NCBI RefSeq assembly: GCF_026340975.1
Contig: NZ_JAPEOS010000001.1
Location: 2,254,501-2,318,500 of the forward strand
Reading direction: 5' to 3'
DNA from: Streptomyces sp. NBC_01214
GTDB lineage: Bacteria; Actinomycetota; Actinomycetes; Streptomycetales; Streptomycetaceae
DNA length: 64,000 bases
Below are positions 1 through 11,492 of the stretch, in pieces. The first letter of the stretch is position 1; every line of letters begins with the position of its first letter. The position numbers were made by a program, and so were the translations under genes. Below the pieces are notes generated by a model. It ran no database searches and had not been told where the DNA came from. It saw only the letters and a program-made list of their open reading frames with translations.

Positions 1-30
1 CCGGGAGGGAACGGGCCGCTCGGGGCGGGG

Positions 31-3177
<3,147 letters not shown>

Positions 3178-3183
3178 GAGGCT

Positions 3184-3442
3184 GAACTCTTCCTCCGGCG
3201 GGGTGTCAATTCCGTCCGGAGGGACGAGAGCACTGCTGCTCCCGCGGTACCACCCTCCTTGGCCGCCGAACGGATCCGGTGGCCCCCTCATTGGGGTGCG
3301 AAGCCGGTTCTACTCGCCGTACGGGGATTCCGTGCGGGCTTTCTTCCGGCGGCTCAGGGGTGATCCTTCACATCGCGCTCGCCCCCGGGCTCTCACCGTC
3401 CCCGGGTCGCTCCTGGCTGCGTACGACGCTACTCGTCCCCGT
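3184..3442 (-). promoter_or_regulatory. Ile-specific T-box riboswitch of ileS (translational type)
   Basis: On the minus strand the conserved T-box core AGGGTGGTACCGCG lies at about 3243-3257. Upstream, the GGTGAGAG element of Stem I and a loop with AAGGATCACC place an isoleucine ATC specifier at 3362-3364. After the T-box, CCTCCGG (3216-3222) is complementary to CCGGAGG (3192-3198), which contains the Shine-Dalgarno, so the switch appears to hide or release the ribosome site rather than terminate transcription. Both the family and the translational mode are known for actinobacterial ileS. The 5' end is approximate: a -10-like TACACT at 3463-3468 would start RNA near 3456. The rest of 3443-3788 has a tandem GGAGTGACCCC repeat near 3580-3600 but no gene that I can support. 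Confidence 0.9.
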
Positions 3443-3788
3443 CCATGCCTTTCGCTGGGCCCAGTGTACGGGCCAGGGGGGCGCACGGCCGACCGGTTTA
3501 CGGGGCCCCGTGCGGGGGCCGCCGGCCCGGCGTGGCGGGGCCCCTGGACGGGTCCGCGAGCGATCCCGGCGCGCCCCCGGAGTGACCCCGGAGTGACCCG
3601 AATGGGCCTGCGCTGCCGCTTGCGACGCGGGTGGGGCGGGAGTGGCGGATTACCGGGGCTCCTGATGGGCACAACGGATGCAGGTTGACCTCGATGGATG
3701 CGTGCCCCGTTGCCGCGGGGCCGGTGTCGATTTATCGTTCCGGCACGATTCGCGAGCAAAGATCACAGTATGTGAAGGGGCCGCGGCC

Positions 3789-4556
3789 ATGGTGGCGAAG
3801 AAGACCGCCGGGAGTACTGCCAAGAAGGCCGTCGGGAAGGCCGCCGGGAAGGCGGCGGTCCCCGCGGACGCGGCTCCCGCCAAGAAGGCGACCGCTGCCC
3901 GAAAGACCGCTGCCGGCGCGCTCGCTGCGGACGGGAAGGCGACCGCCGTCGAGAAGACGAACGCTGTCAAGAAGACGACCGCCGTCGAGAAGCGGACGGC
4001 CACGGCCAAGAAGGCCGCGGCCGAGGGGGCGGCACATGCCGCGAAGAAGACGGGAGTCCGGAAAGTGGTTGCCAAGAAGAGCGCAGGTACGGCGAGGAAG
4101 ACGGCCGCGGCCGCCACCAGCGGGCTCCCCAAGGCACGGGCCACGGCGGCCTTGGCCCCCGGCGAGCTCGCCGTACGGCCCGGGGAGGACCCCTGGACCC
4201 CCAAGGAGGTCGAGGACGCCCGTGCGGAGCTCCTGTCGGAGGTCCTGCGGCTACGGGCCGAGCTGGACGCCTCGGAGGCGGCCATCTCCGGCCTGATGCG
4301 GGACTCCGGGGACGGCGCGGGCGACGACCAGGCCGACACGGGCACCAAGAACATCACCCGCGAGTCGGAGCTGGCCCTCGCGGCGAACGCCACCTCGATG
4401 CTGGAGCAGACCGAGCGGGCCCTGGAACGGCTGGAGGCGGGCACGTACGGCCTCTGCGAGAACTGCGGGCAGCCCATCGGCAAGGCCAGGATGCAGGCCT
4501 TCCCGCGGGCCACGCTGTGCGTGGACTGCAAGCAGAAGCAGGAACGGCGGCACTAG
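3789..4556 (+). CDS. TraR/DksA-type C4 zinc-finger protein with Lys/Ala-rich N-terminal tail
   Basis: A 255-residue protein with two parts. Residues 1 to about 115 are almost entirely Ala, Lys, Thr and Val, with repeated AKK and KKT blocks like histone H1 or bacterial H1-like tails. The C-terminal part has a helical segment and a DksA/TraR-like zinc finger with Cys223, Cys226, Cys244 and Cys247. DksA relatives act on RNA polymerase. The basic tail suggests DNA or RNA contact, but its role is inferred. The ATG at 3789 follows GAAGGGG at 3774-3780. An upstream in-frame ATG at 3678 has no comparable site and would add an atypical leader. A strong hairpin follows the stop. Confidence 0.88.
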   Translation: MVAKKTAGSTAKKAVGKAAGKAAVPADAAPAKKATAARKTAAGALAADGKATAVEKTNAVKKTTAVEKRTATAKKAAAEGAAHAAKKTGVRKVVAKKSAGTARKTAAAATSGLPKARATAALAPGELAVRPGEDPWTPKEVEDARAELLSEVLRLRAELDASEAAISGLMRDSGDGAGDDQADTGTKNITRESELALAANATSMLEQTERALERLEAGTYGLCENCGQPIGKARMQAFPRATLCVDCKQKQERRH

Positions 4557-4563
4557 GTCGTCC

Positions 4564-4608
4564 CTTTCGGGCCTTGTCGGGCGTCGCGGGCCCGGCAAGA
4601 TCCGAAAG
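4564..4608 (+). terminator. Hairpin after the DksA-like gene
   Basis: Nested inverted repeats: CTTTCGG/CCGAAAG outside and CTTGTCGGGC/GCCCGGCAAG inside, with a seven-base loop and no T tract. Probably a terminator of the GC-rich type. Confidence 0.5.
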
Positions 4609-4719
4609 AGACGGCCCGGGGGGAGAGGTGGGGCGGGCGGCGCGCGGGGGCCCTGACGTACCCTCGTGTTTCGTCAGGGTCCAGGAGGAACCTGGTTCGA
4701 GCTAGTTCGAGGGACTCAC

Positions 4720-5280
4720 GTGGCAGAGGCGGAGCGCATCATCGGTACGCCGGAGGTCGGGGACGACACCCAGCCGGAGTCCGCCGGGCCCAAGGGGCGC
4801 CGTCGGATCACGGCTCTGCTCGTCGTGGCGGTGCTCGCCTACCTGCTCGACCTCGGCAGCAAGATGCTGGTCGTGGCGAAGCTGGAGCACCAGCCGCCGA
4901 TCGAGATCATCGGTGACCTGCTGAAGTTCGAGGCGGTCCGCAACCCGGGCGCCGCCTTCGGCTTCGGCGAGGCCTTCACCATCATCTTCACCTGCATCGC
5001 GGCCTCGGTGATCGTGGTGATCGTGCGGCTGGCCCGCAAGCTCTACAGCCTGCCGTGGGCGATCGCCCTGGGCCTGCTGCTGGGCGGCGCACTGGGCAAC
5101 CTGACCGACCGGATCTTCCGTTCGCCGGGTGTGTTCCGGGGCGCGGTCGTCGACTTCATCGCGCCCGCCCATTTCGCCGTCTTCAACCTCGCGGACTCGG
5201 CGATCGTGTGCGGCGGCATCCTGATCGTCCTGCTGTCCTTCAAGGGTCTGGACCCGGACGGGACCGTCCACAAGGACTGA
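4720..5280 (+). CDS. lspA: Lipoprotein signal peptidase (signal peptidase II)
   Basis: Membrane aspartyl protease that removes the signal peptide of diacylglyceryl-modified prolipoproteins. The 186-residue product has four hydrophobic segments after a polar N-terminal extension of about 35 residues. The family signatures [15 protein letters not shown] and FNLADS are present, with the catalytic aspartates at D130 and D159. The GTG at 4720 is used because GAGGG lies at the right distance and the homologous N-terminus ([10 protein letters not shown]) begins there. The RluA-type gene follows at short distance, a common actinobacterial pairing. Its partner enzyme Lgt is encoded at 44.0 kb. Confidence 0.95.
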   Translation: MAEAERIIGTPEVGDDTQPESAGPKGRRRITALLVVAVLAYLLDLGSKMLVVAKLEHQPPIEIIGDLLKFEAVRNPGAAFGFGEAFTIIFTCIAASVIVVIVRLARKLYSLPWAIALGLLLGGALGNLTDRIFRSPGVFRGAVVDFIAPAHFAVFNLADSAIVCGGILIVLLSFKGLDPDGTVHKD

Positions 5281-5321
5281 TCGCGGGACGGCTCGTCCGC
5301 CCCGTCCTGCATACTCGACGG

Positions 5322-6263
5322 GTGAGTACGATTCCCGAGATCCGCACCCTGCCCGTTCCCGATGGCCTCGAGGGCGAGCGCGTCGACGCCGCCATCGCCC
5401 GTATGTTCGGTTTCTCCCGGACGAAGGCGGCCGAAATCGCGGCTGCGGGAAAGGTGACGGTCGACGGCAGCGTCGTCGGGAAGTCCGAGCGCGTGCACGG
5501 TGGCGCCTGGCTCGAAGTCGAGATGCCCGCGCCGCCGCGGCCCGTCGAGGTCGTGGCCGAGCCGGTCCCCGGCATGGAGATCATCCACGATGACGACGAC
5601 ATCGTCGTCATCATGAAGCCGGTGGGCGTCGCCGCCCACCCGAGCCCCGGCTGGACCGGCACCACCGTCATCGGTGGCCTCGCCGCGGCCGGCTACCGCA
5701 TCTCCACCTCCGGTGCGTCCGAGCGCCAGGGCATCGTGCACCGCCTCGACGTCGGCACGTCCGGCCTGATGGCCGTCGCGAAGTCGGAGCGCGCGTACAC
5801 CTCGCTCAAGAACCAGTTCCGCGAGCGGATCGTGGACAAGCGCTACCACGCGCTGGTGCAGGGCCACCCGGACCCGATGAGCGGCACGATCGACGCGCCG
5901 ATCGGCCGCCACCCCAGCGCGGACTACAAGTGGGCGGTGATCCAGGACGGCAAGGCGTCCGTCACCCACTACGACCTGATCGAGGCCTTCCGCGCCGCCT
6001 CGCTGCTCGACATCAAGCTGGAGACCGGGCGCACGCACCAGATCCGCGTGCACATGTCCGCGCACCGGCACCCCTGCGTCGGCGACCTGACGTACGGCGC
6101 CGACCCGACCGTCGCCAAGCGCCTCGGCCTCACCCGGCAGTGGCTGCACGCGGTGCGCCTCGGCTTCGAGCACCCGTCGGACGGGCAGTGGGTCGAGTTC
6201 GAGAGCACCTACCCGGCGGACCTGCAGCACGCACTGGACGTGATCCGGGCGGAGAGCGAGTGA
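5322..6263 (+). CDS. RluA-family 23S rRNA pseudouridine synthase
   Basis: Isomerises uridine to pseudouridine in structured RNA, probably large-subunit rRNA as for RluD. The 313-residue protein has an N-terminal S4-type RNA-binding domain (about residues 15-75) followed by the RluA catalytic domain. The HRLDVGTSG motif carries the catalytic Asp143, and GRTHQIRVH lies further on. The GTG at 5322 has no Shine-Dalgarno, but CATACT sits six bases before it (5310-5315), which fits a leaderless transcript. It overlaps the next gene by four bases. RluD, RluC or another subfamily cannot be separated by eye. Confidence 0.92.
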   Translation: MSTIPEIRTLPVPDGLEGERVDAAIARMFGFSRTKAAEIAAAGKVTVDGSVVGKSERVHGGAWLEVEMPAPPRPVEVVAEPVPGMEIIHDDDDIVVIMKPVGVAAHPSPGWTGTTVIGGLAAAGYRISTSGASERQGIVHRLDVGTSGLMAVAKSERAYTSLKNQFRERIVDKRYHALVQGHPDPMSGTIDAPIGRHPSADYKWAVIQDGKASVTHYDLIEAFRAASLLDIKLETGRTHQIRVHMSAHRHPCVGDLTYGADPTVAKRLGLTRQWLHAVRLGFEHPSDGQWVEFESTYPADLQHALDVIRAESE

Positions 6264-6742
6264 CCTCGCCGGTCGAGGGCGCGGTCGAGGTGCGGGTCGC
6301 CGCCTCGGAGGAGGACCTGAAGTCCTGCTTCGCGGTGCGGTCCGAGGTCTTCGTGGTCGAGCAGTCGGTCCCGGAGTCGATCGAGTACGACGCGTACGAC
6401 GCGGACGCGGTGCACGTCCTGGCCGTGGGCGCGGACGGGGTGCCGCTGGGCACCGGTCGGCTGCTGCACGGGGACGCGGCGCTGGCGAAGACCGGCGGCG
6501 CGCAGGGCGTGGGCTCGCTGGGACGGCTGGCCGTCCGGAAGACCGCGCGCGGGCTGGGCGTCGGTGTGGCGCTGGTCCGTGCGATCGAGGCGGAAGCGGT
6601 CCGTCGGGGCCTGGCGGCGGTCGACCTGGGCGCGCAGACGCATGCGCTGGGCTTCTACGAGCGGCTCGGCTACGTGGCCTACGGCCCGGAGTTCTCGGAC
6701 GCGGGCATCCCGCACCGCGCGATGCGCCGCCCCCTTCCGTAG
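6260..6742 (+). CDS. GNAT-family N-acetyltransferase
   Basis: A 160-residue acetyl-CoA-dependent acetyltransferase of the ElaA-like, small-molecule GNAT type. The start resembles ElaA proteins ([12 protein letters not shown]), the acetyl-CoA loop is [14 protein letters not shown], and the end has [17 protein letters not shown]. The GTG overlaps the TGA of the pseudouridine synthase by four bases, so translation is probably coupled. The substrate cannot be read from the sequence. A GCTCCGCG/CGCGGAGC hairpin follows the stop. Confidence 0.85.
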   Translation: MTSPVEGAVEVRVAASEEDLKSCFAVRSEVFVVEQSVPESIEYDAYDADAVHVLAVGADGVPLGTGRLLHGDAALAKTGGAQGVGSLGRLAVRKTARGLGVGVALVRAIEAEAVRRGLAAVDLGAQTHALGFYERLGYVAYGPEFSDAGIPHRAMRRPLP

Positions 6743-6753
6743 CCGGAACCGGG

Positions 6754-6773
6754 GCTCCGCGCGGGCGCGGAGC
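6754..6773 (+). terminator. Hairpin after the GNAT gene
   Basis: GCTCCGCG and CGCGGAGC pair around a four-base loop. A second small hairpin (GTCGGGC-like arms) follows at 6782-6800. There is no T tract, so termination is only likely. Confidence 0.35.
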
Positions 6774-6859
6774 GCCGTAGGGGTTCGGGCGGAGCCCGAC
6801 ACGGAGCCGCGGCCCCGCTACCGCACGAGCCAAGCGCAGCGGACTGGCAGGGTGGGGGA

Positions 6860-8452
6860 GTGGATCAGCTTGCTCTGCTGTTCGTGCTCCTGCTCGGGGC
6901 CGTGGTCACGGTCCCGCTCGGGGACCGGCTCGGACTGCCCGCGCCCATCCTGATGACCATCGGCGGGGTGGTCCTCGCACTGGTGCCCGCCGTACCGAAC
7001 GTCGAGATCCCGCCCGAGTTCATCCTGCCCCTGGTGCTGCCGCCGCTGCTCTACGCCTCCGTGCAGCGGACGTCCTGGCGGCAGTTCGCCGCCAACGTCC
7101 GGCCCATCCTGCTGCTGGCCGTGGCCCTCGTGTTCGTCACCACCGGGGCCGTGGCCGCCGTCGCCAACGCCGTCGTGCCCGGGCTGCCGATCGCCGCCGC
7201 CCTGGCCCTCGGCGCGCTCGTCGCCCCGCCCGACCCGGTGGCCGCCACGGCCGTCGCCGGATCGCTCGGGCTGCCCCGCCGGATGGTGTCGATCCTGGAG
7301 GGCGAGGGTCTCTTCAACGACGTGACGGCGATCGTGCTGTACCACGTGGCCGTCGCCGCCGTCGTGAGCGGCAGTTTCTCCTGGCCCCAGGCGCTCGGGG
7401 AGTTCGTGCTCTCCGCCGTGGTGGCCGTGGCCGTCGGGCTCGCGCTCGGCTGGATCACCAACCGGCTCATGGGGGGCCTCGGCGACGCCACCCTGCAGAT
7501 CGGGCTGACGCTGCTGGTGCCGTTCGTCGCGTACGTGGTGGCCGAGGAACTCCAGGGCTCGGGGGTACTGGCCGTGCTGACGACGGCCCTGTTCCTCGCC
7601 GAGTACGCGAGCGACGCCGACGACGTGCTGGGGCGCCTCGCCGGGCACACCTTCTGGGAGGTCGTCGACATGCTGGTCACCGGCGTGGCCTTCGGGCTGA
7701 TCGGGCTGGAGCTGCACAACGTGTTCGGCACGGCCGAGGACCGGGTGTGGGAGATGGCCGGGTGGGCGGCGATCGTGGTCGCGGTGGTGGTCGGCGTGCG
7801 GCTGGTGTGGCTGTTGCCGGCCGGCTGGCTCGCCCAGCGGCTGCACCAGCGGCGCGACTACGACGAGGAGATCCCGCTGAGCTGGCGGGAGAGCGTGGTG
7901 ATGTGGTGGGCCGGGATGCGCGGGGTGGCCTCGGTGGCCCTGGCGCTGGCCATTCCGCTGCGGACGGACGCCGGTGAGCCCTTTCCCGGGCGGGACCAGA
8001 TCATCTTCATCGCCTTCGCGGTGATCATGACGACCCTGGTGTGCCAGGGGCTGACCCTGCCGTGGCTGGTGCGGCGGCTCGGGGTGGAGGCGGACACGGA
8101 CGCCGAGCGGGACGCGGAGCGGCAGCTGGCGATCCGCGCGGCCAAGGCCGCGAAGCGTCGGCTGAAGGAGATCGAGGAGGTGGAGGAGCTTCCGGAGGAC
8201 CTGGTCGAGCAGCTGTACCGGCGCGCCTACGACGTGGGGGCCCGGATCAGCCCCGACATGGTGGACGAGGAACGGCGCGAGGCGTACGCCAAGCGCGTGG
8301 AGCGGCTCCACCACGTCCAGCGGATCCAGCGGGAGATGATGTCGGCCGCCCGCCACGAGGTCCTGGCCGCCCGCAGCGAACCCGGCTCCGACCCGGAGAT
8401 CGTGGACCGGGTGCTGCGGCACCTCGACGTACGCAGCCTGCGGGCCCCTTGA
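6860..8452 (+). CDS. Na+/H+ antiporter, CPA1 family
   Basis: Membrane monovalent cation/proton antiporter of 530 residues with about 12 hydrophobic segments up to roughly residue 410. Two CPA1 landmarks are clear: PPDPVAATAV in the fifth or sixth helix and EGEGLFNDVTAIV with the ion-binding Asn-Asp pair. The C-terminal 120 residues are charged, helical and cytoplasmic, as in bacterial NhaP or NHE-like proteins. The GTG at 6860 is preceded by GGTGGGGGA. It is likely a single-gene unit, separated from the GNAT gene by hairpins. Confidence 0.92.
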   Translation: MDQLALLFVLLLGAVVTVPLGDRLGLPAPILMTIGGVVLALVPAVPNVEIPPEFILPLVLPPLLYASVQRTSWRQFAANVRPILLLAVALVFVTTGAVAAVANAVVPGLPIAAALALGALVAPPDPVAATAVAGSLGLPRRMVSILEGEGLFNDVTAIVLYHVAVAAVVSGSFSWPQALGEFVLSAVVAVAVGLALGWITNRLMGGLGDATLQIGLTLLVPFVAYVVAEELQGSGVLAVLTTALFLAEYASDADDVLGRLAGHTFWEVVDMLVTGVAFGLIGLELHNVFGTAEDRVWEMAGWAAIVVAVVVGVRLVWLLPAGWLAQRLHQRRDYDEEIPLSWRESVVMWWAGMRGVASVALALAIPLRTDAGEPFPGRDQIIFIAFAVIMTTLVCQGLTLPWLVRRLGVEADTDAERDAERQLAIRAAKAAKRRLKEIEEVEELPEDLVEQLYRRAYDVGARISPDMVDEERREAYAKRVERLHHVQRIQREMMSAARHEVLAARSEPGSDPEIVDRVLRHLDVRSLRAP

Positions 8453-8520
8453 GCGGGGCCCCGCCGTGAACACCGGGCCCCGGACGCCGGCGCGGCTCCA
8501 GGACCGGGCTCGGCCCCGGA

Positions 8521-8550
8521 CCCCGCGCCTCAATCGCCGGCGGGGCTGGG
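8521..8550. repeat. Dispersed CGCCGGCG element, copy 1
   Basis: Contains GCCTCAATCGCCGGCGGGGC. It lies downstream of the antiporter and overlaps the last codons of the convergent SRPBCC gene. Confidence 0.6.
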
Positions 8551-9075
8551 GTGATGCTCCTCACGTGCCCGCGGGGCCGGACGGGTCACGAGGCGTTCCA
8601 GGCCGCGGAGGAAGCGGACGTACGGGGACCAGCGGGCCGGGCGGGCGATGGTGCCCGTGCAGGCCAGTTCGGCGCGGTCCAGGCTGTCCTCCAGGACCGC
8701 GTCGTGCACCGCGCGGATGGCCAACGGCCAGGTGATGCGGCTGAGGCCGCTGAGGTTCATCGCGATGGTGTGCCGCAGCACGGTGCGCCCGGCGTCGACG
8801 GGCAGCGCGGTGTACTCGTGGAAGCCGTGGAATCCCCGGGGTCCGGTGAAGGCGAACCGCACCCAGGTCCCCGGCACGTAGGCGGCCACCGTGTAGCGCA
8901 CCGGTCCGTGTCCGCCCGCCGCCCCGACCCCGAGGGGGCGGTCGAGCTCCATGTCCTCCCACAGGTGGCGGGGCCACAGCCGGTCGTCCTCCCCGCCGGA
9001 CAGCGTGTCGATGAGTGCGCCGACCTCGCTCTTCTTCGCCGCGATCACGCGTTCGTGCAAGTTGTAGACGCCCAT
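8530..9075 (-). CDS. SRPBCC (START/Bet v1-like) family protein
   Basis: A 181-residue protein with the SRPBCC ligand-binding fold, seen in the run of beta strands PVRYTVAAYVPGTWVRF, a glycine-rich turn and a long final helix. Such proteins bind hydrophobic small molecules, and no ligand can be named. The ATG at 9075 follows AGGGGAGGA. It is transcribed divergently from a TetR regulator across a 66-base gap that holds a perfect palindrome, so this gene is the likely target of that regulator. Confidence 0.75.
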   Translation of the reverse strand: MGVYNLHERVIAAKKSEVGALIDTLSGGEDDRLWPRHLWEDMELDRPLGVGAAGGHGPVRYTVAAYVPGTWVRFAFTGPRGFHGFHEYTALPVDAGRTVLRHTIAMNLSGLSRITWPLAIRAVHDAVLEDSLDRAELACTGTIARPARWSPYVRFLRGLERLVTRPAPRAREEHHPSPAGD

Positions 9076-9094
9076 GGACGGTCCTCCCCTTCGC

Positions 9095-9120
9095 ATTATT
9101 AGAGATTTCTCTCTAATAAT
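9095..9120. promoter_or_regulatory. Probable TetR operator between the divergent SRPBCC and tetR genes
   Basis: A perfect 11-base inverted repeat, ATTATTAGAGA and TCTCTAATAAT, separated by TTTC. It is an AT-rich island in very GC-rich sequence, 19 bases from the SRPBCC start and 21 from the TetR start. A regulator bound there could block both promoters. The element is seen directly; the regulator assignment is by position. Confidence 0.75.
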
Positions 9121-9141
9121 CTGGAGGGTACTCTCTGATTC

Positions 9142-9732
9142 ATGGCGAGACCGCCCCGCTTCGACATCGACCAGATCCTCGACGCCGCCGTCCGGCTCGC
9201 CGCCTCCGCCGGGCCGGGCGGCGTGACCGTGTCCGCCGTCGCCCAGGCGATCGGCGCGCCCAGCGGCTCCATGTACCACCGCTTCGCCGGGCGCAGCGCC
9301 CTGCTCGCCGAGGTGTGGCTGCGCAGCGTCGAGCGGTTCCAGGAGGGCTACGTCGCCCGCCTCCACGGCGATGCCGACCCCCGCCGGGCCGCTCGCGCGG
9401 CCGCCCGGCACGTGGTGGGGTGGAGCCGCGCCCATCCCGAGGAGGCCGCCCTCCTGCTGTACGGCCCGTGGGAGTTCGGTCGCGCCGGCTGGTCGCAGGA
9501 GCACATCGGCCGGGCCGACTCGGGCAACGAGCGGGTGTTCGCGGCCATCGGTACCGTCGCCGCCGCCCTCGGCGCGACCGAGCCCCAGGACCGGGACCGT
9601 GTCGTCCTGGCCCTGATGGACCTCCCGCTCTCGGTCGTCCGCCGGCACCTGCGTGCCGGCGGCGCGCTGCCGCCGCACGCCGAGGACCTCGCCGAGGAGT
9701 GCGCGGCCGCGCTCCTCCCCGCCGCGCCCTAG
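9142..9732 (+). CDS. TetR/AcrR-family transcriptional regulator
   Basis: A 196-residue DNA-binding repressor with an N-terminal helix-turn-helix at about residues 10-55, including VTVSAVAQAIGAPSGSMYHRF. The C-terminal ligand-binding region has WSRAHPEEAALLLYGPWEF, a layout typical of small TetR proteins. The ATG at 9142 has GGAGGG 13 bases upstream. It is divergent from the SRPBCC gene over a palindromic operator, so autoregulation is likely. Its stop codon overlaps the stop of the convergent mscS-like gene in the shared bases CTAG. Confidence 0.9.
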   Translation: MARPPRFDIDQILDAAVRLAASAGPGGVTVSAVAQAIGAPSGSMYHRFAGRSALLAEVWLRSVERFQEGYVARLHGDADPRRAARAAARHVVGWSRAHPEEAALLLYGPWEFGRAGWSQEHIGRADSGNERVFAAIGTVAAALGATEPQDRDRVVLALMDLPLSVVRRHLRAGGALPPHAEDLAEECAAALLPAAP

Positions 9733-10790
9733 GGTTCCCGGGGTCCTGGGGACGCCTCCGCGGCCGGGGTCGTGGCGATGCGGGGGAGGGCGTACGGGTG
9801 CTCGGCCACCAGCCAGGTGATCAGGCGTTCGCGGACCGCGCAGCGCAGCGTCCAGAGGTCGTCGGCGTCCTTCGCCGTGACCGCGGCGCGGACCTGGACG
9901 GTGTGCGGTGTGGTGTCCGTCACGGCCAGGGCGCCGCCGCGGCCGTCCCACTCCGGGATCTCCGTCAGGACGTGCTGGAGCCGCTCCCGCATCAGATCGA
10001 TCGGCGCGCCGTGGTCCAGGTACCAGAAGACCGTGCCGGTCATCTGCGCGCCGCCGCGCGACCAGTTCTCGTAGGGCTTGCTCGTGAAGTAGGACACGGG
10101 CATCGTGATGCGCCGCTCGTCCCAGGTGCGGACCGTCAGGAAGGTCAGGGTGATCTCCTCGACCCGGCCCCACTCCTCGTCGACCACCACGGTGTCGCCG
10201 ATGCGGACGGTGTCGCCGAAGGCGATCTGGAGGCCGGCGAAGAGGTTGCTCAACGAGGCTTGGGCGGCGATGCCCGCCACGATGCCGAGGACGCCCGCGG
10301 AAGCCAGCAGCGAGGCGCCGAGCGCACGCATCGGGGGGAAGGTCAGCAGCATCGCCGCCGCGGCGACCACGACCAGCACCGCCGTGACCACCCGATGGAT
10401 CAGCGTGACCTGGGTGCGGACCCGGCGCACCCGGGCCTCGTCCTCGGTCACCGCCGCGTAGCGCGCGTACGTCGAGTCGACCACGGCCGTCGCGATGCGC
10501 ACCGCGAGCCAGGCCGCGGAGGCGATCAGGACCAGGGTGAGGAACCGGCCGACGCCGAAGGCGTGGTCGGGCAGGATTCCGGCCCACCGGTAGGAGGCCC
10601 TGAGCAGCGAGGTGCACAGGACGACCTGGAAGGGCAGCCGGCAGCGGCGCAGAAGGCCCCACAGGGGGGTCTCGGTGTGCCGGGCGTCGGCCCGGCGCAG
10701 CAGCAGGTCCAGCAGCCAGCCCGCGATCAGGGTGGCGACCAGTGCGCCGCCGATGACCGTGACGGGGCGCAGGACGTTCTCCATCTCCAT
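9729..10790 (-). CDS. MscS-family mechanosensitive ion channel
   Basis: A 353-residue membrane protein with four hydrophobic segments, then the MscS pore helix and beta domain. The run LGASLLASAGVLGIVAGIAA followed by QASLSNLFAGLQIAFGDT and GDTVVVDEEWGRVEEITL is diagnostic. MscS channels open under membrane tension during osmotic downshock. The ATG at 10790 has TACGTT seven bases upstream (10798-10803), suggesting a leaderless transcript; a second ATG lies two codons on. It is divergent from the dienelactone hydrolase gene 65 bases away. Confidence 0.9.
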   Translation of the reverse strand: MEMENVLRPVTVIGGALVATLIAGWLLDLLLRRADARHTETPLWGLLRRCRLPFQVVLCTSLLRASYRWAGILPDHAFGVGRFLTLVLIASAAWLAVRIATAVVDSTYARYAAVTEDEARVRRVRTQVTLIHRVVTAVLVVVAAAAMLLTFPPMRALGASLLASAGVLGIVAGIAAQASLSNLFAGLQIAFGDTVRIGDTVVVDEEWGRVEEITLTFLTVRTWDERRITMPVSYFTSKPYENWSRGGAQMTGTVFWYLDHGAPIDLMRERLQHVLTEIPEWDGRGGALAVTDTTPHTVQVRAAVTAKDADDLWTLRCAVRERLITWLVAEHPYALPRIATTPAAEASPGPREP

Positions 10791-10843
10791 GGGGATGAAC
10801 GTAGCGGGAAGCGGTCCGCGGGCCCCGTGTCCTCGGCGGCTGG

Positions 10844-10849
10844 CACGAT
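10844..10849 (+). promoter_or_regulatory. -10-like hexamer for leaderless hydrolase mRNA
   Basis: CACGAT ends exactly six bases before the ATG at 10856. No convincing -35 is visible. The bases GGAGGC in between could also serve as a very close Shine-Dalgarno. Confidence 0.4.
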
Positions 10850-10855
10850 GGAGGC

Positions 10856-11425
10856 ATGAACATCATGCTTTTCCATTCGACGTACGGGCTGCGGCCCGCG
10901 GTGCACGCGGCGGCCGACCGGCTGCGCGCGGCCGGTCACCAGGTCCAGGTGCCGGACCTCTTCGAGGGGCGCACCTTCGAGACCGTCGAGGAGGGCATGG
11001 CCCACCAGGACGAGATCGGCCGTGACGAACTGCTGAAGCGCGCGGTGTTGGCCTCCGCCCCCCACTCGGACCAGGGACTGGTCTACGCGGGCTTCTCCTT
11101 CGGCGGTTCGCTCGCCCAGCACCTGGCGATGGCCGACGAGAAGGCGCGCGGGCTGCTGCTCCTGCACGGGACCGCGGACCTGGAGGGCGACGCCTCGGTG
11201 GACGAGCTGCCCGTGCAGCTGCACATCGCGGATCCGGATCCCTTCGAGCCGCACGACTGGCTGACGGCCTGGTACCTGCGGATGCAGCGCGCGGGGGCCG
11301 ACGTGGAGGTCCACAGCTACCCGGGTGCCGGGCACCTGTTCACCGACCCGGAGCTGGACGACTACGACGCCGAGGCCGCCGAGCAGCTGTGGAAGGTCGC
11401 CATCGGCTTCCTGGACAGCCTGTAG
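10856..11425 (+). CDS. Dienelactone hydrolase-family protein
   Basis: An alpha/beta hydrolase of 189 residues. The nucleophile elbow is GFSFGGS, so the nucleophile is serine where classical dienelactone hydrolases use cysteine. The catalytic His is in PGAGHLFTDPEL near the C-terminus. An Asp following the sixth strand, near IADPDPFEP, is plausible. The natural substrate is unknown and no aromatic-degradation genes lie nearby. The gene is single, with a divergent mscS-like gene upstream and a bidirectional terminator downstream. Confidence 0.85.
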   Translation: MNIMLFHSTYGLRPAVHAAADRLRAAGHQVQVPDLFEGRTFETVEEGMAHQDEIGRDELLKRAVLASAPHSDQGLVYAGFSFGGSLAQHLAMADEKARGLLLLHGTADLEGDASVDELPVQLHIADPDPFEPHDWLTAWYLRMQRAGADVEVHSYPGAGHLFTDPELDDYDAEAAEQLWKVAIGFLDSL

Positions 11426-11445
11426 GCACGGAGCGCGAAGACGCA

Positions 11446-11479
11446 AGGGCCCGGCCCGGCGGATGCCGGACCGGGCCCT
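11446..11479. terminator. Bidirectional hairpin between convergent genes
   Basis: AGGGCCCGG and CCGGGCCCT form a perfect nine-base stem. It lies between the ends of the hydrolase (+) and the metalloprotease (-), so it could serve both. Confidence 0.6.
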
Positions 11480-11492
11480 CGTCGTCGGTGGG

